Shown here: positions 8,008 through 17,866 of the stretch, in pieces
Layout of the letters: each line of letters opens with the position of its first letter
Position numbering within the stretch: position 1 is the stretch's first letter
Assembly: GCF_002086815.1 (NCBI RefSeq)
Contig: NZ_MVID01000006.1
Location: 62,001 to 126,000 of the forward strand
Length of the DNA: 64,000 nucleotides
Direction of reading: 5' to 3'
Source of the DNA: Mycolicibacterium parafortuitum
Lineage (GTDB): Bacteria > Actinomycetota > Actinomycetes > Mycobacteriales > Mycobacteriaceae
The notes under the pieces: generated by a model
The model's input: only the letters and a program-made list of their open reading frames with translations
Databases searched by the model: none
What the model was told of the DNA's origin: nothing
Translations under genes and position numbers: made by a program

Positions 8008-8964
8008 TCAGTCCTGTGCGGCCCAGGATTCGATGATCTCGCGCGCGATCGAGATCGAACCGGGCAGCAACAGCCGCGACGTGCCGCCCGAACCCCAGTC
8101 ACCCTGATCGAGGGCCTCGCGGATCTCGGCGCGGGTGAACCACTGCGCCTCGGCGATCTCACCGTCGTTGAACGAGAACGGCTGCTCGGGGTCTCCGACC
8201 GCGTGGAAACCGACCATCAGCGAACGCGGGAACGGCCACGGCTGCGAGCCGAGATACTGCACATCGGTGACCGTGAGCCCGACCTCCTCGGCGATCTCAC
8301 GCACCACGCACGACTCGAACGACTCCCCCGCCTCGACGAACCCCGCCAGGATCGAGAACAGCCGCGGCGGCCACACGGTCTGGCGCGCGAGCACCGCGCG
8401 GTCGTGGCCGTCGTGCACCAGGCAGATCACCGCCGGGTCGATACGCGGGAACTCCTCGTGGCCGGTGACCGGATTGATCCGCGCCCAACCGCTTTTGATC
8501 ACCTTGGTCGGGGTGCCGTCGACCGGGCTGAACCGCGCGCTGTCATGCCAGTTCAGCAGCGCGGTCGCGGTCGCGACGAGCTGGGCGCTGACGTCGTCGA
8601 ACACGTCACCGGTGCGGCGCAGGTCGAGCACCTCCACCGGGGCGTCGGAATCCTCCGGCGGTTCCAGCTCCGACCGCAGCGCCCACACGTGCCTGCCGTC
8701 GTCGAGTCTGCCGAGAAACACGGCGTCCTCGGGCGGGGTGGCACCGGCATCGGAGGCGCGGTTGAGCACCGCCCGGCCGCCGGAGATGAGCACCTGGTTG
8801 CGCCGGTCCACGCGCAGCAGCACCGCGTCGGCCCAGCCGGCCACGGCGGCGTCGATGTCGGTGCGCAGCGTGTCGGCGCGGTCGGCGCCGACGCGCGACA
8901 ACAACGGCACGTTGCGGAGCCGGAAACCCGGGCTGTTGACCGGGTTGGTGGCGTGATCGCTCAT
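8008..8964 (-). CDS. nudC: NudC, NAD(H)/NAD-RNA pyrophosphatase
   Basis: This 318 aa Nudix hydrolase carries the Nudix box [22 protein letters not shown] and the NudC-specific SQPWPFPRS motif, which indicates NADH/NAD-capped substrates. The usual four-cysteine zinc ribbon before the [10 protein letters not shown] segment is not present in this protein. The ATG at 8964 (MSDHATNP) has an AGAAGGA ribosome-binding site. The longer start at 8988 falls inside the upstream tandem repeats. The gene follows the potassium channel gene on the same strand, separated only by the repeat array. Each repeat contains a copy of the nudC start region. Confidence 0.92.
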   Translation of the reverse strand: MSDHATNPVNSPGFRLRNVPLLSRVGADRADTLRTDIDAAVAGWADAVLLRVDRRNQVLISGGRAVLNRASDAGATPPEDAVFLGRLDDGRHVWALRSELEPPEDSDAPVEVLDLRRTGDVFDDVSAQLVATATALLNWHDSARFSPVDGTPTKVIKSGWARINPVTGHEEFPRIDPAVICLVHDGHDRAVLARQTVWPPRLFSILAGFVEAGESFESCVVREIAEEVGLTVTDVQYLGSQPWPFPRSLMVGFHAVGDPEQPFSFNDGEIAEAQWFTRAEIREALDQGDWGSGGTSRLLLPGSISIAREIIESWAAQD

Positions 8965-9100
8965 CGGGTCCTTCTGCTCTTCGCGCAAGCGCTCATCGGG
9001 TCCTTCTGCTCTTCGCGCAAGCGCTCATCGCGACCTTCTCCTCTTCGCGCAAGCGCTCATCGCGACCTTCTCCTCTTCGCGCAAGCGCTCATCGGTCCTC
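8959..9100 (-). repeat. 32-bp tandem repeat array of start-codon units
   Basis: Four complete 32-bp units (8959-8990, 8991-9022, 9023-9054, 9055-9086) plus a 14-bp partial copy fill the gap between the channel stop and the nudC start. Units 1-2 are identical, units 3-4 are identical, and the pairs differ at three positions. Read on the minus strand, every unit has a purine-rich ribosome-binding site and an ATGAGC start. Each ATG opens an 11-residue ORF ([11 protein letters not shown] or MSACAKRRRSR) whose TGA overlaps the next ATG as ATGA. This chains the channel stop to nudC by stop-start coupling. It recalls MIRU elements, which also carry overlapping small ORFs. Confidence 0.85.
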
Positions 9101-10168
9101 GTCCGCGGAACGGATGTACAACAACCGGTCGCCCAACTCCAGCGCGTCGACATCGGGTTCGTCGACCCGGAACAGCTTGCTGCCGCGCACCACGCCCAAC
9201 ACGATGTCGCTCTGGTGGCGCGGCGATCCGCCGGCCTCCTTCGGAGTGACCTCGCGCTCGGAGATCGCGAAACCGCGGTCCGGTGTCAGCAGGTCCTCCA
9301 TCATCTCCACGACGCTGGGGGTCTGGACGGCGATGCCGAGCAGCCGGCCGGCCGTCTCAGAGGTGACCACGGTGGAATCCGCGCCGGACTGCTTGAGCAG
9401 GTGTTCGTTGTCGCTCTCGCGCACCGCGGCGATGATCTTCGCGTTCGGCGCGAGCTCGCGGGCGGTGAGCGTGACCAGCACCGCGGTGTCGTCACGGTTG
9501 GCCGCGACGATGATGGTCTTGGCGTGCTGAGCGCCCGCCAGCCGCAGCACCTCGGAGTCGGTGGCGGTCCCGCGCACCGTCACCAGGCCCGCACTCTTGG
9601 CGCGCTCCAGCGCGGCACTGTCCTCGTCGACGACGACGATGTCCCCAGGGGCGATCTCGTCGCCGACCATCGCCGCGGCCGCCGTCCGGCCCTTGGTGCC
9701 GTATCCGACGATGATGATGTGGTTGCGCAACCTGCTCCTCCATCGCTGGATTTGGTAGACCTGACGCGATTGCGTGGTGAGGGTTTCGACGGTCGTGCCG
9801 ATCAGCACGATCAGGAACGCCACCCGTAGCGGGGTGATCACCAGGACGTTGATCAGCCGCGCGGACGGCGTCACCGGGGTGATGTCTCCGTATCCGGTCG
9901 TCGACAGCGACACCGTCGCGTAGTACAGGCAGTCCAGGAACGACAGCTCGTTGTCCTGGACGTCGCGATATCCGTCGCGGTCGAGGTAGACGATCAGCAC
10001 CGCGGCGAACAGCGCGCCCAGCGCATAGATGACGCGGACCGTGATGCGCCGCGCCGGGCTGACCATCTCGGTGGGGATCACCACCCGGTCGGTGAGCGCG
10101 TGGACCGGGAGATCGGCCAACGACTGATCGAACCGGCGCACCCGCCGGCGGAGGCGTCCCTTAGCCAT
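9089..10168 (-). CDS. Potassium channel protein with RCK (TrkA) domains
   Basis: This 359 aa protein is a two-transmembrane ion channel with a cytoplasmic RCK module. A first TM segment lies at about residues 45-65. The pore carries the selectivity filter TTGYGD, followed by a second TM segment (INVLVITPLRVAFLIVLIG). The TrkA-N Rossmann region begins with IIVGYGTKGRTA and a TrkA-C-like domain closes the protein. The filter supports K+ selectivity, and RCK domains usually bind nucleotides or cations. It corresponds to Rv3200c. Its TGA (9089-9091) overlaps the first repeat ATG upstream of nudC, so the two genes are probably cotranscribed. Confidence 0.92.
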   Translation of the reverse strand: MAKGRLRRRVRRFDQSLADLPVHALTDRVVIPTEMVSPARRITVRVIYALGALFAAVLIVYLDRDGYRDVQDNELSFLDCLYYATVSLSTTGYGDITPVTPSARLINVLVITPLRVAFLIVLIGTTVETLTTQSRQVYQIQRWRSRLRNHIIIVGYGTKGRTAAAAMVGDEIAPGDIVVVDEDSAALERAKSAGLVTVRGTATDSEVLRLAGAQHAKTIIVAANRDDTAVLVTLTARELAPNAKIIAAVRESDNEHLLKQSGADSTVVTSETAGRLLGIAVQTPSVVEMMEDLLTPDRGFAISEREVTPKEAGGSPRHQSDIVLGVVRGSKLFRVDEPDVDALELGDRLLYIRSADEDR

Positions 10169-10214
10169 GAGGGCCGATCAGGGAGTGAGGCAGCCGCACC
10201 CGCACAATGTAATC

Positions 10215-10619
10215 ATGTCCTCCTCCTCATCCGCGCTGCAGCGGATTACCACTTCCTCGCGCGGCGCCAAGATGGGTGCCTGGCTGGTCGGGATGGGGGT
10301 CCTGCATTTCGCGGCCCCGAAGCCGTTCGACTCCATCGTTCCGGAGGAACTTCCGGGCACCGCCCGCTTCTACACCTACGCCTCCGGGGTCGCCGAGATC
10401 GGCGTCGGGGGGCTGCTGCTCGCACCGCAGACCCGCAGGGTGGGCGCGTTGTCGGCGATCGCGCTGTTCCTCGGTGTGTTCCCCGGCAACGTGAACATGG
10501 TGCGGCTGTGGTTCCAGGACCCCAGCAAGTCGCTGCCGATGCGGATCGGGGCGATCGCCCGGCTGCCGCTGCAGATCCCGATGATCACGCGGGCCTGGAA
10601 GATCTACAAGGAGAGCTGA
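10215..10619 (+). CDS. DoxX-like small membrane protein
   Basis: This 134 aa protein has a DoxX-like four-helix layout: hydrophobic segments at about 20-33, 57-75, 80-97 and a terminal amphipathic region. GVLHFAAPKPFDSIVPEELPG is followed by a Tyr/Thr-rich loop, as in many DoxX-family members. The function is unknown; some relatives act in oxidative-stress or thiosulfate metabolism. The ATG at 10215 was chosen. An earlier ATG at 10167 would overlap the divergent channel start codon and lacks family similarity. It converges on adnB with a 9-bp gap. Confidence 0.65.
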   Translation: MSSSSSALQRITTSSRGAKMGAWLVGMGVLHFAAPKPFDSIVPEELPGTARFYTYASGVAEIGVGGLLLAPQTRRVGALSAIALFLGVFPGNVNMVRLWFQDPSKSLPMRIGAIARLPLQIPMITRAWKIYKES

Positions 10620-10628
10620 GCGGTTCCG

Positions 10629-13600
10629 TCAGGCGACCTCCTCCTCGCCCGCATCGGTCAGCAGCGCGACCAGTTCGTCCTCGTCGGGCAGTGTGTCAGG
10701 CATCAGTGTGCGACCCGACCGCACGTAGTGGAACGCGGCCCGTACCGCCGACAGCGGGCAGCCGTGCAGCCGCGCCCACGCCAGCCGGTACACCGCCAAC
10801 TGAAGAGCGTTGCGCTGCAGCTCTTCTGGGTCTGACGGCATCTCGCCCGTCTTCCAGTCCACAATCGTGACGGCTCCGTCGTCGGCGGCGAACACCGCAT
10901 CGATGCGGCCACGCACCACCCGGCCGGCGAGCATCATGTCGAACGGCACTTCCACGTCCACCGGGGTACGCGCCGCCCACGGTGACACCGCGAAGGCCGC
11001 CTGCAGTTCCTCCAACTCCCCCCGGTCCTGCCGGTCGGCATCGACGGCGCCGGGCAGATCGTCGAGGTCGAACAGCTTCTCGGCCTGGAAGTATCGCTGC
11101 ACCCATTCGTGAAACGCCGTGCCCAGCAACGCCTGCGAGTCGGGCCGGCGCGGCAGCCGCCGTTGCAGCCGCTGCGCCACCGCCTCCGGGTCGCGGCCCA
11201 GCTCGACCATCGCGCTGACCGACAGCTGCGCGGGCAGCGCCGGGACCGGCGGGCGCGCGGCCGATTCCCGTTCGGCCAGCAAGGCATCCACGTCGGCGGC
11301 CCAGCCGTGCACATCGGGCAGGCCCTGCGGATCACTCTTGGCCATTGTGGTCACCAGGGAAGCCCCGTGGTCGACGTCGCTCCGGCGGGTCCCTGCCGGG
11401 TCGACCGGCCACACGGCTTCGACGACACGGTCCCGCAGCGGGTTCGGGGAACCGTCGGCGGGAGCGTCCGCCCACACGTCGACGGCGCCGCACGGCTGTC
11501 CCGCCTCGACCGAGCGGTCGATGACGTCCTTGAGCTCGGTCAGGAACGTCGACGGTCCGCGCGGCTTGGATTCGGTGGCGCCCCAGTGATGACCCGACAC
11601 CAGCAGCATGTGCTCGGCCCGGGTGATCGCCACATACAGCAGCCTGCGTTCCTCGTCGGTGCGACGCTGATCCAGGTTGCGCTTGTGGTCGTTGATCTTG
11701 TCCGACAACCCCTTCCGATCACTGACATCGGAGGTGTCGAGCACCGGGACGCCGTGATCGGACACCGTCGCGCAGTCCCCGCGCAGCAGCGGCGGCAGAT
11801 CGGCGGCGTCGGTGAGCCAGGTACGCGGCGACGCGGTCGACGGGAACACCCGCCCGGACAGGTGCGGTACCGCGACGATCTGCCATTCCAGACCTTTGGC
11901 GGCGTGCACGGTCAAAATCTGCACCCGCTCGGACGACACCGCGACCTCGGCGGGCGCCAATCCGTTCTCCACCTCCTCGGCGATGTCCAGATAGGCCAGC
12001 AACGCTGAGACCGTCAGATTTCCGCGCGCCGCGAAGTCGGCGACCACGTCGCCGAATGCGTCGAGATGTTCAGTGCCCGACCAACCCGCCGAGACCGGTT
12101 GCGCGGCGCGGACTTCGGCGTCCACACCGAGGGTCCGGCGCACCTCGGCCACCAGGTCGGGAAGCGGGCTGTCGAGGTGTGACCGCAGCGTGGTCAGCTC
12201 GCGGGCGAGCGCGACGATGCGGGCGTGACCGGCCGCGGAGTACGCGTCGGCGGGACCGGGGTCGCAGATCGCGTCCGCCAGGCATGCGCCGTCGGCGTCG
12301 GGGTCGAGCTGCGCGACGATCTCGTCGGTCGCCGCCGCCGAGTCAGGCTTCGGTGCGCCGGTGCCGACGAGCGTCACCGCGCGCCGCCACAGCGCCGCGA
12401 TGTCGCGCGCCCCGAGGCGCCACCGCGGCCCGGTCAGCACCCGCACCGCCGCCGCACCGGCAGTCGGGTCGGCGCACAGCCGCAGCATCGCCACCACATC
12501 GGCGACCTCGGGCACCGCGAGCAGACCGGCCAGCCCGACCACCTCGACCGGCACCCCGCGCCGGGTCAGCGCATCGGCCATCGGCGCGGCATCGGCGTTG
12601 CGGCGCACCAGCACTGCCGCCGTGGGTGGGGCGCCCGACGCCGAGACCTCGCCGTGCCACTGCGCGGCGAGCCGGTCGGCGACCCAGTCGCGTTCGGCCT
12701 CGACGTCGGACAGCAGCGCCGCGCGCACCGTGCCGGGCTCGGCACCCGGACGGGGCTGCAGGGCGCGCACCGCCACCGACCGGTGGCGCGCATCCAGGGA
12801 CACCTCGTTGGCCAGGTGCAGCACCTCCGGCGGATTGCGCCAGCTGGTCCGCAGCTCCAGCGTCGGCGCCGGGCTGCCGTCGGAGAGCGGGAAGTCCGTG
12901 GTGAAGCGCGGCAGATTGGTCGCCGACGCACCCCGCCAACCGTAGATCGACTGGATCGGGTCGCCCACCGCGGTCAAGGCCAAACCGTCGTCGGCGCCGC
13001 CACCGAACAGCGACGACAACGCGACCCGCTGCGCGTGCCCGGTGTCCTGGTATTCGTCGAGCAGCACCACCCGATAGCGTTGCCGCAGTTGCTCCCCCAC
13101 CTCCGGATGGGTGGAGGCCAGCCGCGCGGCCGAGGCCATCTGCATCCCGAAGTCCATCACGCGTTCCTCACGCATCCGGCGGTGCAGCGCGTCGATCAGC
13201 GGCACCAGCATGGTGCGTTCGGTCTGGGTGCCCAGCATCCGCAGCAGCCACTGACTCGGGCCCTTGTCGCGCTGGTATCGGCCTGCGGGCAGATGGTGCA
13301 CGAGCCGGTCAAGCTCGACGTGGGTGTCGCGCAACTGCGCGGTGTCGACGAGGTGTTCGGAGAGCTGACCGGCCAGCCGCAGCACCATCGCGGTGATCGA
13401 CGCCGGCGACTTGTCGGTATCGAGGGCATCCGGGTGCTCGCAGACCACGCGGAACGCCAACTGCCACAGTTCGGTTTCGCCGAGCAGCCGGGTGTCGGGC
13501 TCCACCGGCAACATCAGCCCGAACTCGCGCAGCAGGTTCCCCGCGAACGCGTGGTAGGTGCCGATGGTGACCGGGTCGTCGGCGAAGTCCGTGCCCGGGA

Positions 13601-13892
13601 TGGTCAGGCCGGCCCCGGCCAGCCGAGCCAGCCGGGAGCGCACGCGGCGAAGCAGCTGGCCGGCGGCCTTGCGGGTGAACGTCAGCCCCAGCACCTCCCC
13701 CGGTGTCGCGTATCCGTTGGCGACCAGCCACACCACCCGCGCGGCCATCGTCTCGGTCTTGCCCGCCCCGGCACCGGCGATGACGACGAGCGGCCCGGGC
13801 GGCGCGGCGATCACGGCGGCCTGTTCGTCGGTCGGCTCGAAAAGTCCCAATGCCCTGGACAGTTCGGCTGGGCTGTAGCGCGGTGTGCTCAT
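10629..13892 (-). CDS. adnB: AdnB, helicase-nuclease subunit
   Basis: This 1087 aa protein is the AdnB subunit of the heterodimeric AdnAB motor-nuclease that resects double-strand breaks in mycobacteria. The N-terminal UvrD-like motor has Walker A AGAGAGKT, Walker B VLLDEYQDT and the SIYGWRGA motif. The C-terminal RecB-like nuclease domain contains the catalytic segment TIVDWKTGEMP. The length fits known AdnB proteins. Its ATG (13890-13892) overlaps the adnA stop as ATGA, indicating translational coupling. A further 19 codons upstream are open but lie inside adnA. Confidence 0.95.
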   Translation of the reverse strand: MSTPRYSPAELSRALGLFEPTDEQAAVIAAPPGPLVVIAGAGAGKTETMAARVVWLVANGYATPGEVLGLTFTRKAAGQLLRRVRSRLARLAGAGLTIPGTDFADDPVTIGTYHAFAGNLLREFGLMLPVEPDTRLLGETELWQLAFRVVCEHPDALDTDKSPASITAMVLRLAGQLSEHLVDTAQLRDTHVELDRLVHHLPAGRYQRDKGPSQWLLRMLGTQTERTMLVPLIDALHRRMREERVMDFGMQMASAARLASTHPEVGEQLRQRYRVVLLDEYQDTGHAQRVALSSLFGGGADDGLALTAVGDPIQSIYGWRGASATNLPRFTTDFPLSDGSPAPTLELRTSWRNPPEVLHLANEVSLDARHRSVAVRALQPRPGAEPGTVRAALLSDVEAERDWVADRLAAQWHGEVSASGAPPTAAVLVRRNADAAPMADALTRRGVPVEVVGLAGLLAVPEVADVVAMLRLCADPTAGAAAVRVLTGPRWRLGARDIAALWRRAVTLVGTGAPKPDSAAATDEIVAQLDPDADGACLADAICDPGPADAYSAAGHARIVALARELTTLRSHLDSPLPDLVAEVRRTLGVDAEVRAAQPVSAGWSGTEHLDAFGDVVADFAARGNLTVSALLAYLDIAEEVENGLAPAEVAVSSERVQILTVHAAKGLEWQIVAVPHLSGRVFPSTASPRTWLTDAADLPPLLRGDCATVSDHGVPVLDTSDVSDRKGLSDKINDHKRNLDQRRTDEERRLLYVAITRAEHMLLVSGHHWGATESKPRGPSTFLTELKDVIDRSVEAGQPCGAVDVWADAPADGSPNPLRDRVVEAVWPVDPAGTRRSDVDHGASLVTTMAKSDPQGLPDVHGWAADVDALLAERESAARPPVPALPAQLSVSAMVELGRDPEAVAQRLQRRLPRRPDSQALLGTAFHEWVQRYFQAEKLFDLDDLPGAVDADRQDRGELEELQAAFAVSPWAARTPVDVEVPFDMMLAGRVVRGRIDAVFAADDGAVTIVDWKTGEMPSDPEELQRNALQLAVYRLAWARLHGCPLSAVRAAFHYVRSGRTLMPDTLPDEDELVALLTDAGEEEVA

Positions 13893-16800
13893 GTGTCGCT
13901 CCTGGTGTCCTGCGCCGGGCACATCGCCCGTACCGGGCAGTGGGCGCACCCGTCGTTGACCCGGGCGACGAAGTCGGGGCCCTGCGTCGCGGCCGCGGCC
14001 TGATGGATCTCGGTCTGCCAGTGTTCCTGGCCCTGTGCGGTCATCGGGTCTTGGTGGCGTTCGGTCGCGGCTCCGCCGGTGGTCTTGCCGAGATAGACCA
14101 ACCGTCCCCCACCGGGCTGGTCACCGTCGGCGACGAGGCCCGCGGCCACCGCCAGCTGGTACAACGCCAGCTGGGCGTGCTCCTGGGCGTCGCCCTTGGT
14201 GACCGGGCTCTTCCCGGTTTTGATGTCGACGACGACGAGGCGGCCTTCGCTGTCGCGCTCCAGCCGGTCCAGCCGGCCCCGGATCCGCACCGCGGGCCCG
14301 TCACCGTCCGCATCACCGACCAGCCCGTCGACGTCGATCTCGGTGCCGACCTCGGTGAGCTGTGCCCGGCTGTCGGTGCGCCACCGCAGGAAGGTCTCCA
14401 GCATCTCCAGATGCCGGGACAGCTCGTTGTCGGAGTGCCACCGAGCGTCGAACGGCAGCTTGTCCCAGACCTTTTCAAGCTCGTTGAGCAGCACGGACTC
14501 CGGCTTCGCCGACTCCGACACCAGCGCGTGCACCAGCGACCCCAGCGTGGAGCGGACATCGCGGCCCCGCGCACCACCGTGGCGTTCCAGCAGCCAGCGC
14601 AGCGGGCAGTCCGACAGCATCTGCAGCGTCGACGGCGACAACGTGACCACATGGTCGTCGCCGTCCCACAGCGGCTCCTGCGTGGACAGTTCACGCGCCC
14701 CGTACCAGGACGCCGGATCGGCACCGTGCACGCCGGCCTCGGCGAGCCTCGCCAACTGTGCCGCGGCACAGGCCCTCTCACCGTCGGTGACGGCGTCGGG
14801 TGCGGCGCACACCACCGACCGCAGCCGGCCGACCAGCGCCGCGGGCGCGAGCACGCGGGGCGCGCGGATCGGCAGCGCCGGCTCCGGGACGGGTTCGGTG
14901 GCCACCACGGTGAGCTCGGTGCAGAACGACGACGGCAGCATCGCGTCGTCGCCGGAGTCGCTGTCGACCGCGGTGACGAGCAACCGGCTGCGGGCCCGGC
15001 CCATCGCGGCGATCAGCAGCCTGCGCTCTTCGGCCAGCAGCGGTGCGCGACTGGACAGCCGCTGCCCGTCGGCGGCCACCCCGTCGATGACGTCGACCAG
15101 ATGCTGGGTGGCCAGCACCCCGCCGCGCGGAGAGACGTTGGGCCACAGCCCTTCCTGCAGGCCCGCGAGGACCACGAACTCCCATTCGCGGCCCAGCGCG
15201 GAGTGCGCGCTGACCAGCGCGACCCCGTCACCGTCGCGCTCGTCGCCGCGGGTCGGTGGTAGCGACAATCCGGTGATGTGGTCGACCAGGCCGCGCAAGG
15301 ACGCGCCCGCGGTGCGGTCGACGTACTGCTCGGCGACGTCGAACAGCGCCGTGACCGCGTCGAGGTCGCGGTCGGCCTGCGCGGCGGCGGGCCCGCCTCG
15401 TTCGGCCGCGGCCAGCCAGCGCTTCTGCAGCCCTGAACGGTTCCACGCCTGCCACAGCGTGTGCCGCGGATCGCAGCCCTCCTGGGCGCTGCGCCGGGCA
15501 GCGGTCAGCACGGCGCGGACGCGGCGCAACGCGCGGGCCTGCTCGTCGGGCAGTGGCGCGGCGTCGCGTCGCAGCGCGTCGACCAGCAGCTCGCCGAAGC
15601 TGCTGTCGCTGTCGGGGGTTGCGCGCCGCAGCGACCGGCGCAGCTGACGTAACGACACCGGATCGACGCGCCCGATCGGGCCCGTCACCAACGCCAGCGC
15701 GCGTTCCCCGTCGAGGCGATCGTCGGTGGCCTCCAGCACCGTCAGCAGCGCGCGGACCGCCGGCTGATTCGTCAGCGGCACATCGGTGTGCGGCTCATCA
15801 ACGGGCACCCCTGCCGCGGTCAACGCCCGCCCCAACGAGTCCCCCATCCGCGGGACGGACCGCACGATCACCGCCATCTGTGCCCACGGCACCCCGTCGA
15901 CGAGGTGAGCGCGCCGCAGCGCGTCGGCGATCAGCGTGGCCTCGGCGTGCGGCGACGCCGCGATACGCACGGCGACCGAACCCGGTCCGTCGCACCCGGT
16001 GTACTCGCGCCCGGCGTCGGGCCCGGGCAGCCTCCGCGCGACTGCGGCGATCGCGTCGGCCACCGGTGCCACACACCGGCGCGACCGGGTCAGCGTCAGC
16101 GCGGCACCCTCTCCGCGCAGCAGCGCCGGATCGGCGCCGCGGTACCCGAACACCGTCTGCTGGGGATCGCCGGCGATCACCGTCAGCTCCGCACCCGCCG
16201 CGAGCACCTGCACCAGCCGCGCGGCCTGCGGATCCAGGTGCTGGGCGTCGTCGACGAGCAGCAGTTGTACCCGCGCACGTTCGGCGGCCAGCAGCTCGGC
16301 GTCCATCGCGAAGGCCTCCAGCGCGGCGCCGACGAGCTCGGCGGCACCGAGAGCGGGCACCGTCGCCTGCGGCGCCGCCATGCCCACCGCCGAACGCAGC
16401 AGCATGATCTGCTCGTAAGCCTGGGCGAAACGGCCCGCGGCCTGCCATTCCGGGCGACCGGCCTGACGTCCGATGCGTTGCAGCGCAACCGGATCGATAC
16501 CGCGCTCACTGCACCGCGCCATCAGGTCACGCAGTTCGGTGGCGAACCCGACGGTGGTCAACGCCGGACGCAGCCGCTCCGGCCACCGCACCGGGGACGC
16601 GTCGCCGTCCTCGACATCACCGGCGAGCAGCTCACGGATGATGCCGTCCTGCTCGGCGCTGGTGATCAGCCGCGGCGGCGGGCTGCCGTTGCGCTGCGCG
16701 GCCAGCCGCAGCACCGCGAACGCGTAGGAGTGCACGGTCCGCACCAGCGGCTCACGGACCGCCTCCCGTCCCCCGGCGCCCAGCAGCGCCGACGTGATCG

Positions 16801-17005
16801 ACGCCCGCGTCCGCGCGCTCAGCCGCGATGAACCCGTCAGCAGCAGAACCGATTCCGGATCACGGCCCGCCGCGATCTGGGCGACCGCGGTGTCGACGAG
16901 CAGGCTGCTCTTGCCGGTGCCCGGCCCGCCCAGCACGCGAACGGTGCCCCGCATGTCCCGTCGGCCGAGGGCATCGGGCGTCAGTTCGGTGTGGGGCGCG
17001 GACAT
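13889..17005 (-). CDS. adnA: AdnA, helicase-nuclease subunit
   Basis: This 1038 aa protein is the partner of AdnB. An N-terminal UvrD-like motor carries GGPGTGKSS, LLVDDAQHLD (a degenerate Walker B without the usual DEYQD) and the QTVFGYRGAD motif. The C-terminal RecB-like nuclease domain contains VVDIKTGKSP and a cysteine set, DCPLRW followed by CAHCPVRAMC. The C-x2-C-x5-C spacing matches the iron-sulfur staple of AddB/AdnA nucleases. AdnA is the upstream gene of the pair, and its TGA overlaps the adnB ATG. Divergent from the lipV-like gene. Confidence 0.94.
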   Translation of the reverse strand: MSAPHTELTPDALGRRDMRGTVRVLGGPGTGKSSLLVDTAVAQIAAGRDPESVLLLTGSSRLSARTRASITSALLGAGGREAVREPLVRTVHSYAFAVLRLAAQRNGSPPPRLITSAEQDGIIRELLAGDVEDGDASPVRWPERLRPALTTVGFATELRDLMARCSERGIDPVALQRIGRQAGRPEWQAAGRFAQAYEQIMLLRSAVGMAAPQATVPALGAAELVGAALEAFAMDAELLAAERARVQLLLVDDAQHLDPQAARLVQVLAAGAELTVIAGDPQQTVFGYRGADPALLRGEGAALTLTRSRRCVAPVADAIAAVARRLPGPDAGREYTGCDGPGSVAVRIAASPHAEATLIADALRRAHLVDGVPWAQMAVIVRSVPRMGDSLGRALTAAGVPVDEPHTDVPLTNQPAVRALLTVLEATDDRLDGERALALVTGPIGRVDPVSLRQLRRSLRRATPDSDSSFGELLVDALRRDAAPLPDEQARALRRVRAVLTAARRSAQEGCDPRHTLWQAWNRSGLQKRWLAAAERGGPAAAQADRDLDAVTALFDVAEQYVDRTAGASLRGLVDHITGLSLPPTRGDERDGDGVALVSAHSALGREWEFVVLAGLQEGLWPNVSPRGGVLATQHLVDVIDGVAADGQRLSSRAPLLAEERRLLIAAMGRARSRLLVTAVDSDSGDDAMLPSSFCTELTVVATEPVPEPALPIRAPRVLAPAALVGRLRSVVCAAPDAVTDGERACAAAQLARLAEAGVHGADPASWYGARELSTQEPLWDGDDHVVTLSPSTLQMLSDCPLRWLLERHGGARGRDVRSTLGSLVHALVSESAKPESVLLNELEKVWDKLPFDARWHSDNELSRHLEMLETFLRWRTDSRAQLTEVGTEIDVDGLVGDADGDGPAVRIRGRLDRLERDSEGRLVVVDIKTGKSPVTKGDAQEHAQLALYQLAVAAGLVADGDQPGGGRLVYLGKTTGGAATERHQDPMTAQGQEHWQTEIHQAAAATQGPDFVARVNDGCAHCPVRAMCPAQDTRSDT

Positions 17006-17082
17006 GCACGCATGACATCACGGGGGTACGACAAGTGCCCCTCACCTGGCCTCCGCGCAGCGGGCCTGGCAGCATCGGCCTG

Positions 17083-17865
17083 GTGACCGACGTGTTGTGC
17101 ACCTACCGCTTCGGCCCGCCCGGGCCCGCCCGCGTGCTGGCGATCCACGGGCTGACCGGACACGGCACGCGGTGGGAGACGCTGTTCACCGACCACCTGC
17201 CCGACGTCGCGGCGCTGGCGCCGGACCTGCTCGGGCACGGCCGGTCGTCATGGGATGCGCCGTGGACGATCGATGCGAACGTGGCAGCGCTGGGCGCCCT
17301 CCTCGATGCCGAGGGCGGCGGCCCGGTGGTGGTGGCGGGACATTCGTTCGGCGGCGCGATCGCGCTGAACCTCGCTGCGGCACGGCCGGATCTGGTCGCC
17401 GGACTGGTACTGCTCGATCCTGCGGTCGGTCTGGACGGACGCTGGATGCGTGAGGTGGCCGAGGACATGTACAGCTCGCCGGACTACACCGACCGCGAGG
17501 AGGCCCGCAACGAGAAGGTGCACGGCTCGTGGGGCGAAGTCGCCGAGGCCGAACTCGACCGCGAGCTCAACGAACACCTCGTCGACTACCCTGGCGGCCG
17601 GGTGGGCTGGCGCATCAGCATCCCCGCGATGCTGTGCTACTGGAGTGAGCTGACCCGTCCCGCGGTCATGCCTCGCGACGGCACCCGCACGACGTTGGTG
17701 CGGGCCACCCATACCGATCCGCCGTACGCCGGCGACGACCTGATCGCCGCGCTCGACGCGGGCCTCGGCGACGATTTCACGCTGCTGGAATGGGATTGCG
17801 ACCACATGGTGCCGCTGGCCCGGCCCGCCGAGACCGCAGCGGTGATTCGCGACCATCTCGGCTGA
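17083..17865 (+). CDS. lipV: LipV-like alpha/beta hydrolase
   Basis: This 260 aa alpha/beta-hydrolase has the oxyanion-hole region HGLTGHGTRW, the nucleophile elbow GHSFGG and a C-terminal DCDHMVPL segment that supplies the catalytic histidine. It corresponds to Rv3203 (LipV), a putative esterase/lipase. No signal peptide is visible, so it is probably cytoplasmic. The GTG at 17083 was chosen because the homologous region begins there; the frame is open further upstream into adnA. The MGMT-like gene starts one base after its stop codon, so the two form a transcriptional unit. Confidence 0.85.
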   Translation: MTDVLCTYRFGPPGPARVLAIHGLTGHGTRWETLFTDHLPDVAALAPDLLGHGRSSWDAPWTIDANVAALGALLDAEGGGPVVVAGHSFGGAIALNLAAARPDLVAGLVLLDPAVGLDGRWMREVAEDMYSSPDYTDREEARNEKVHGSWGEVAEAELDRELNEHLVDYPGGRVGWRISIPAMLCYWSELTRPAVMPRDGTRTTLVRATHTDPPYAGDDLIAALDAGLGDDFTLLEWDCDHMVPLARPAETAAVIRDHLG

Positions 17866-17866
17866 C

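Noticed and set aside
8959..9100. Repeats considered as a CRISPR array
   Set aside because: Units are directly adjacent with no spacers, only 32 bp each, and no cas gene is in the window.
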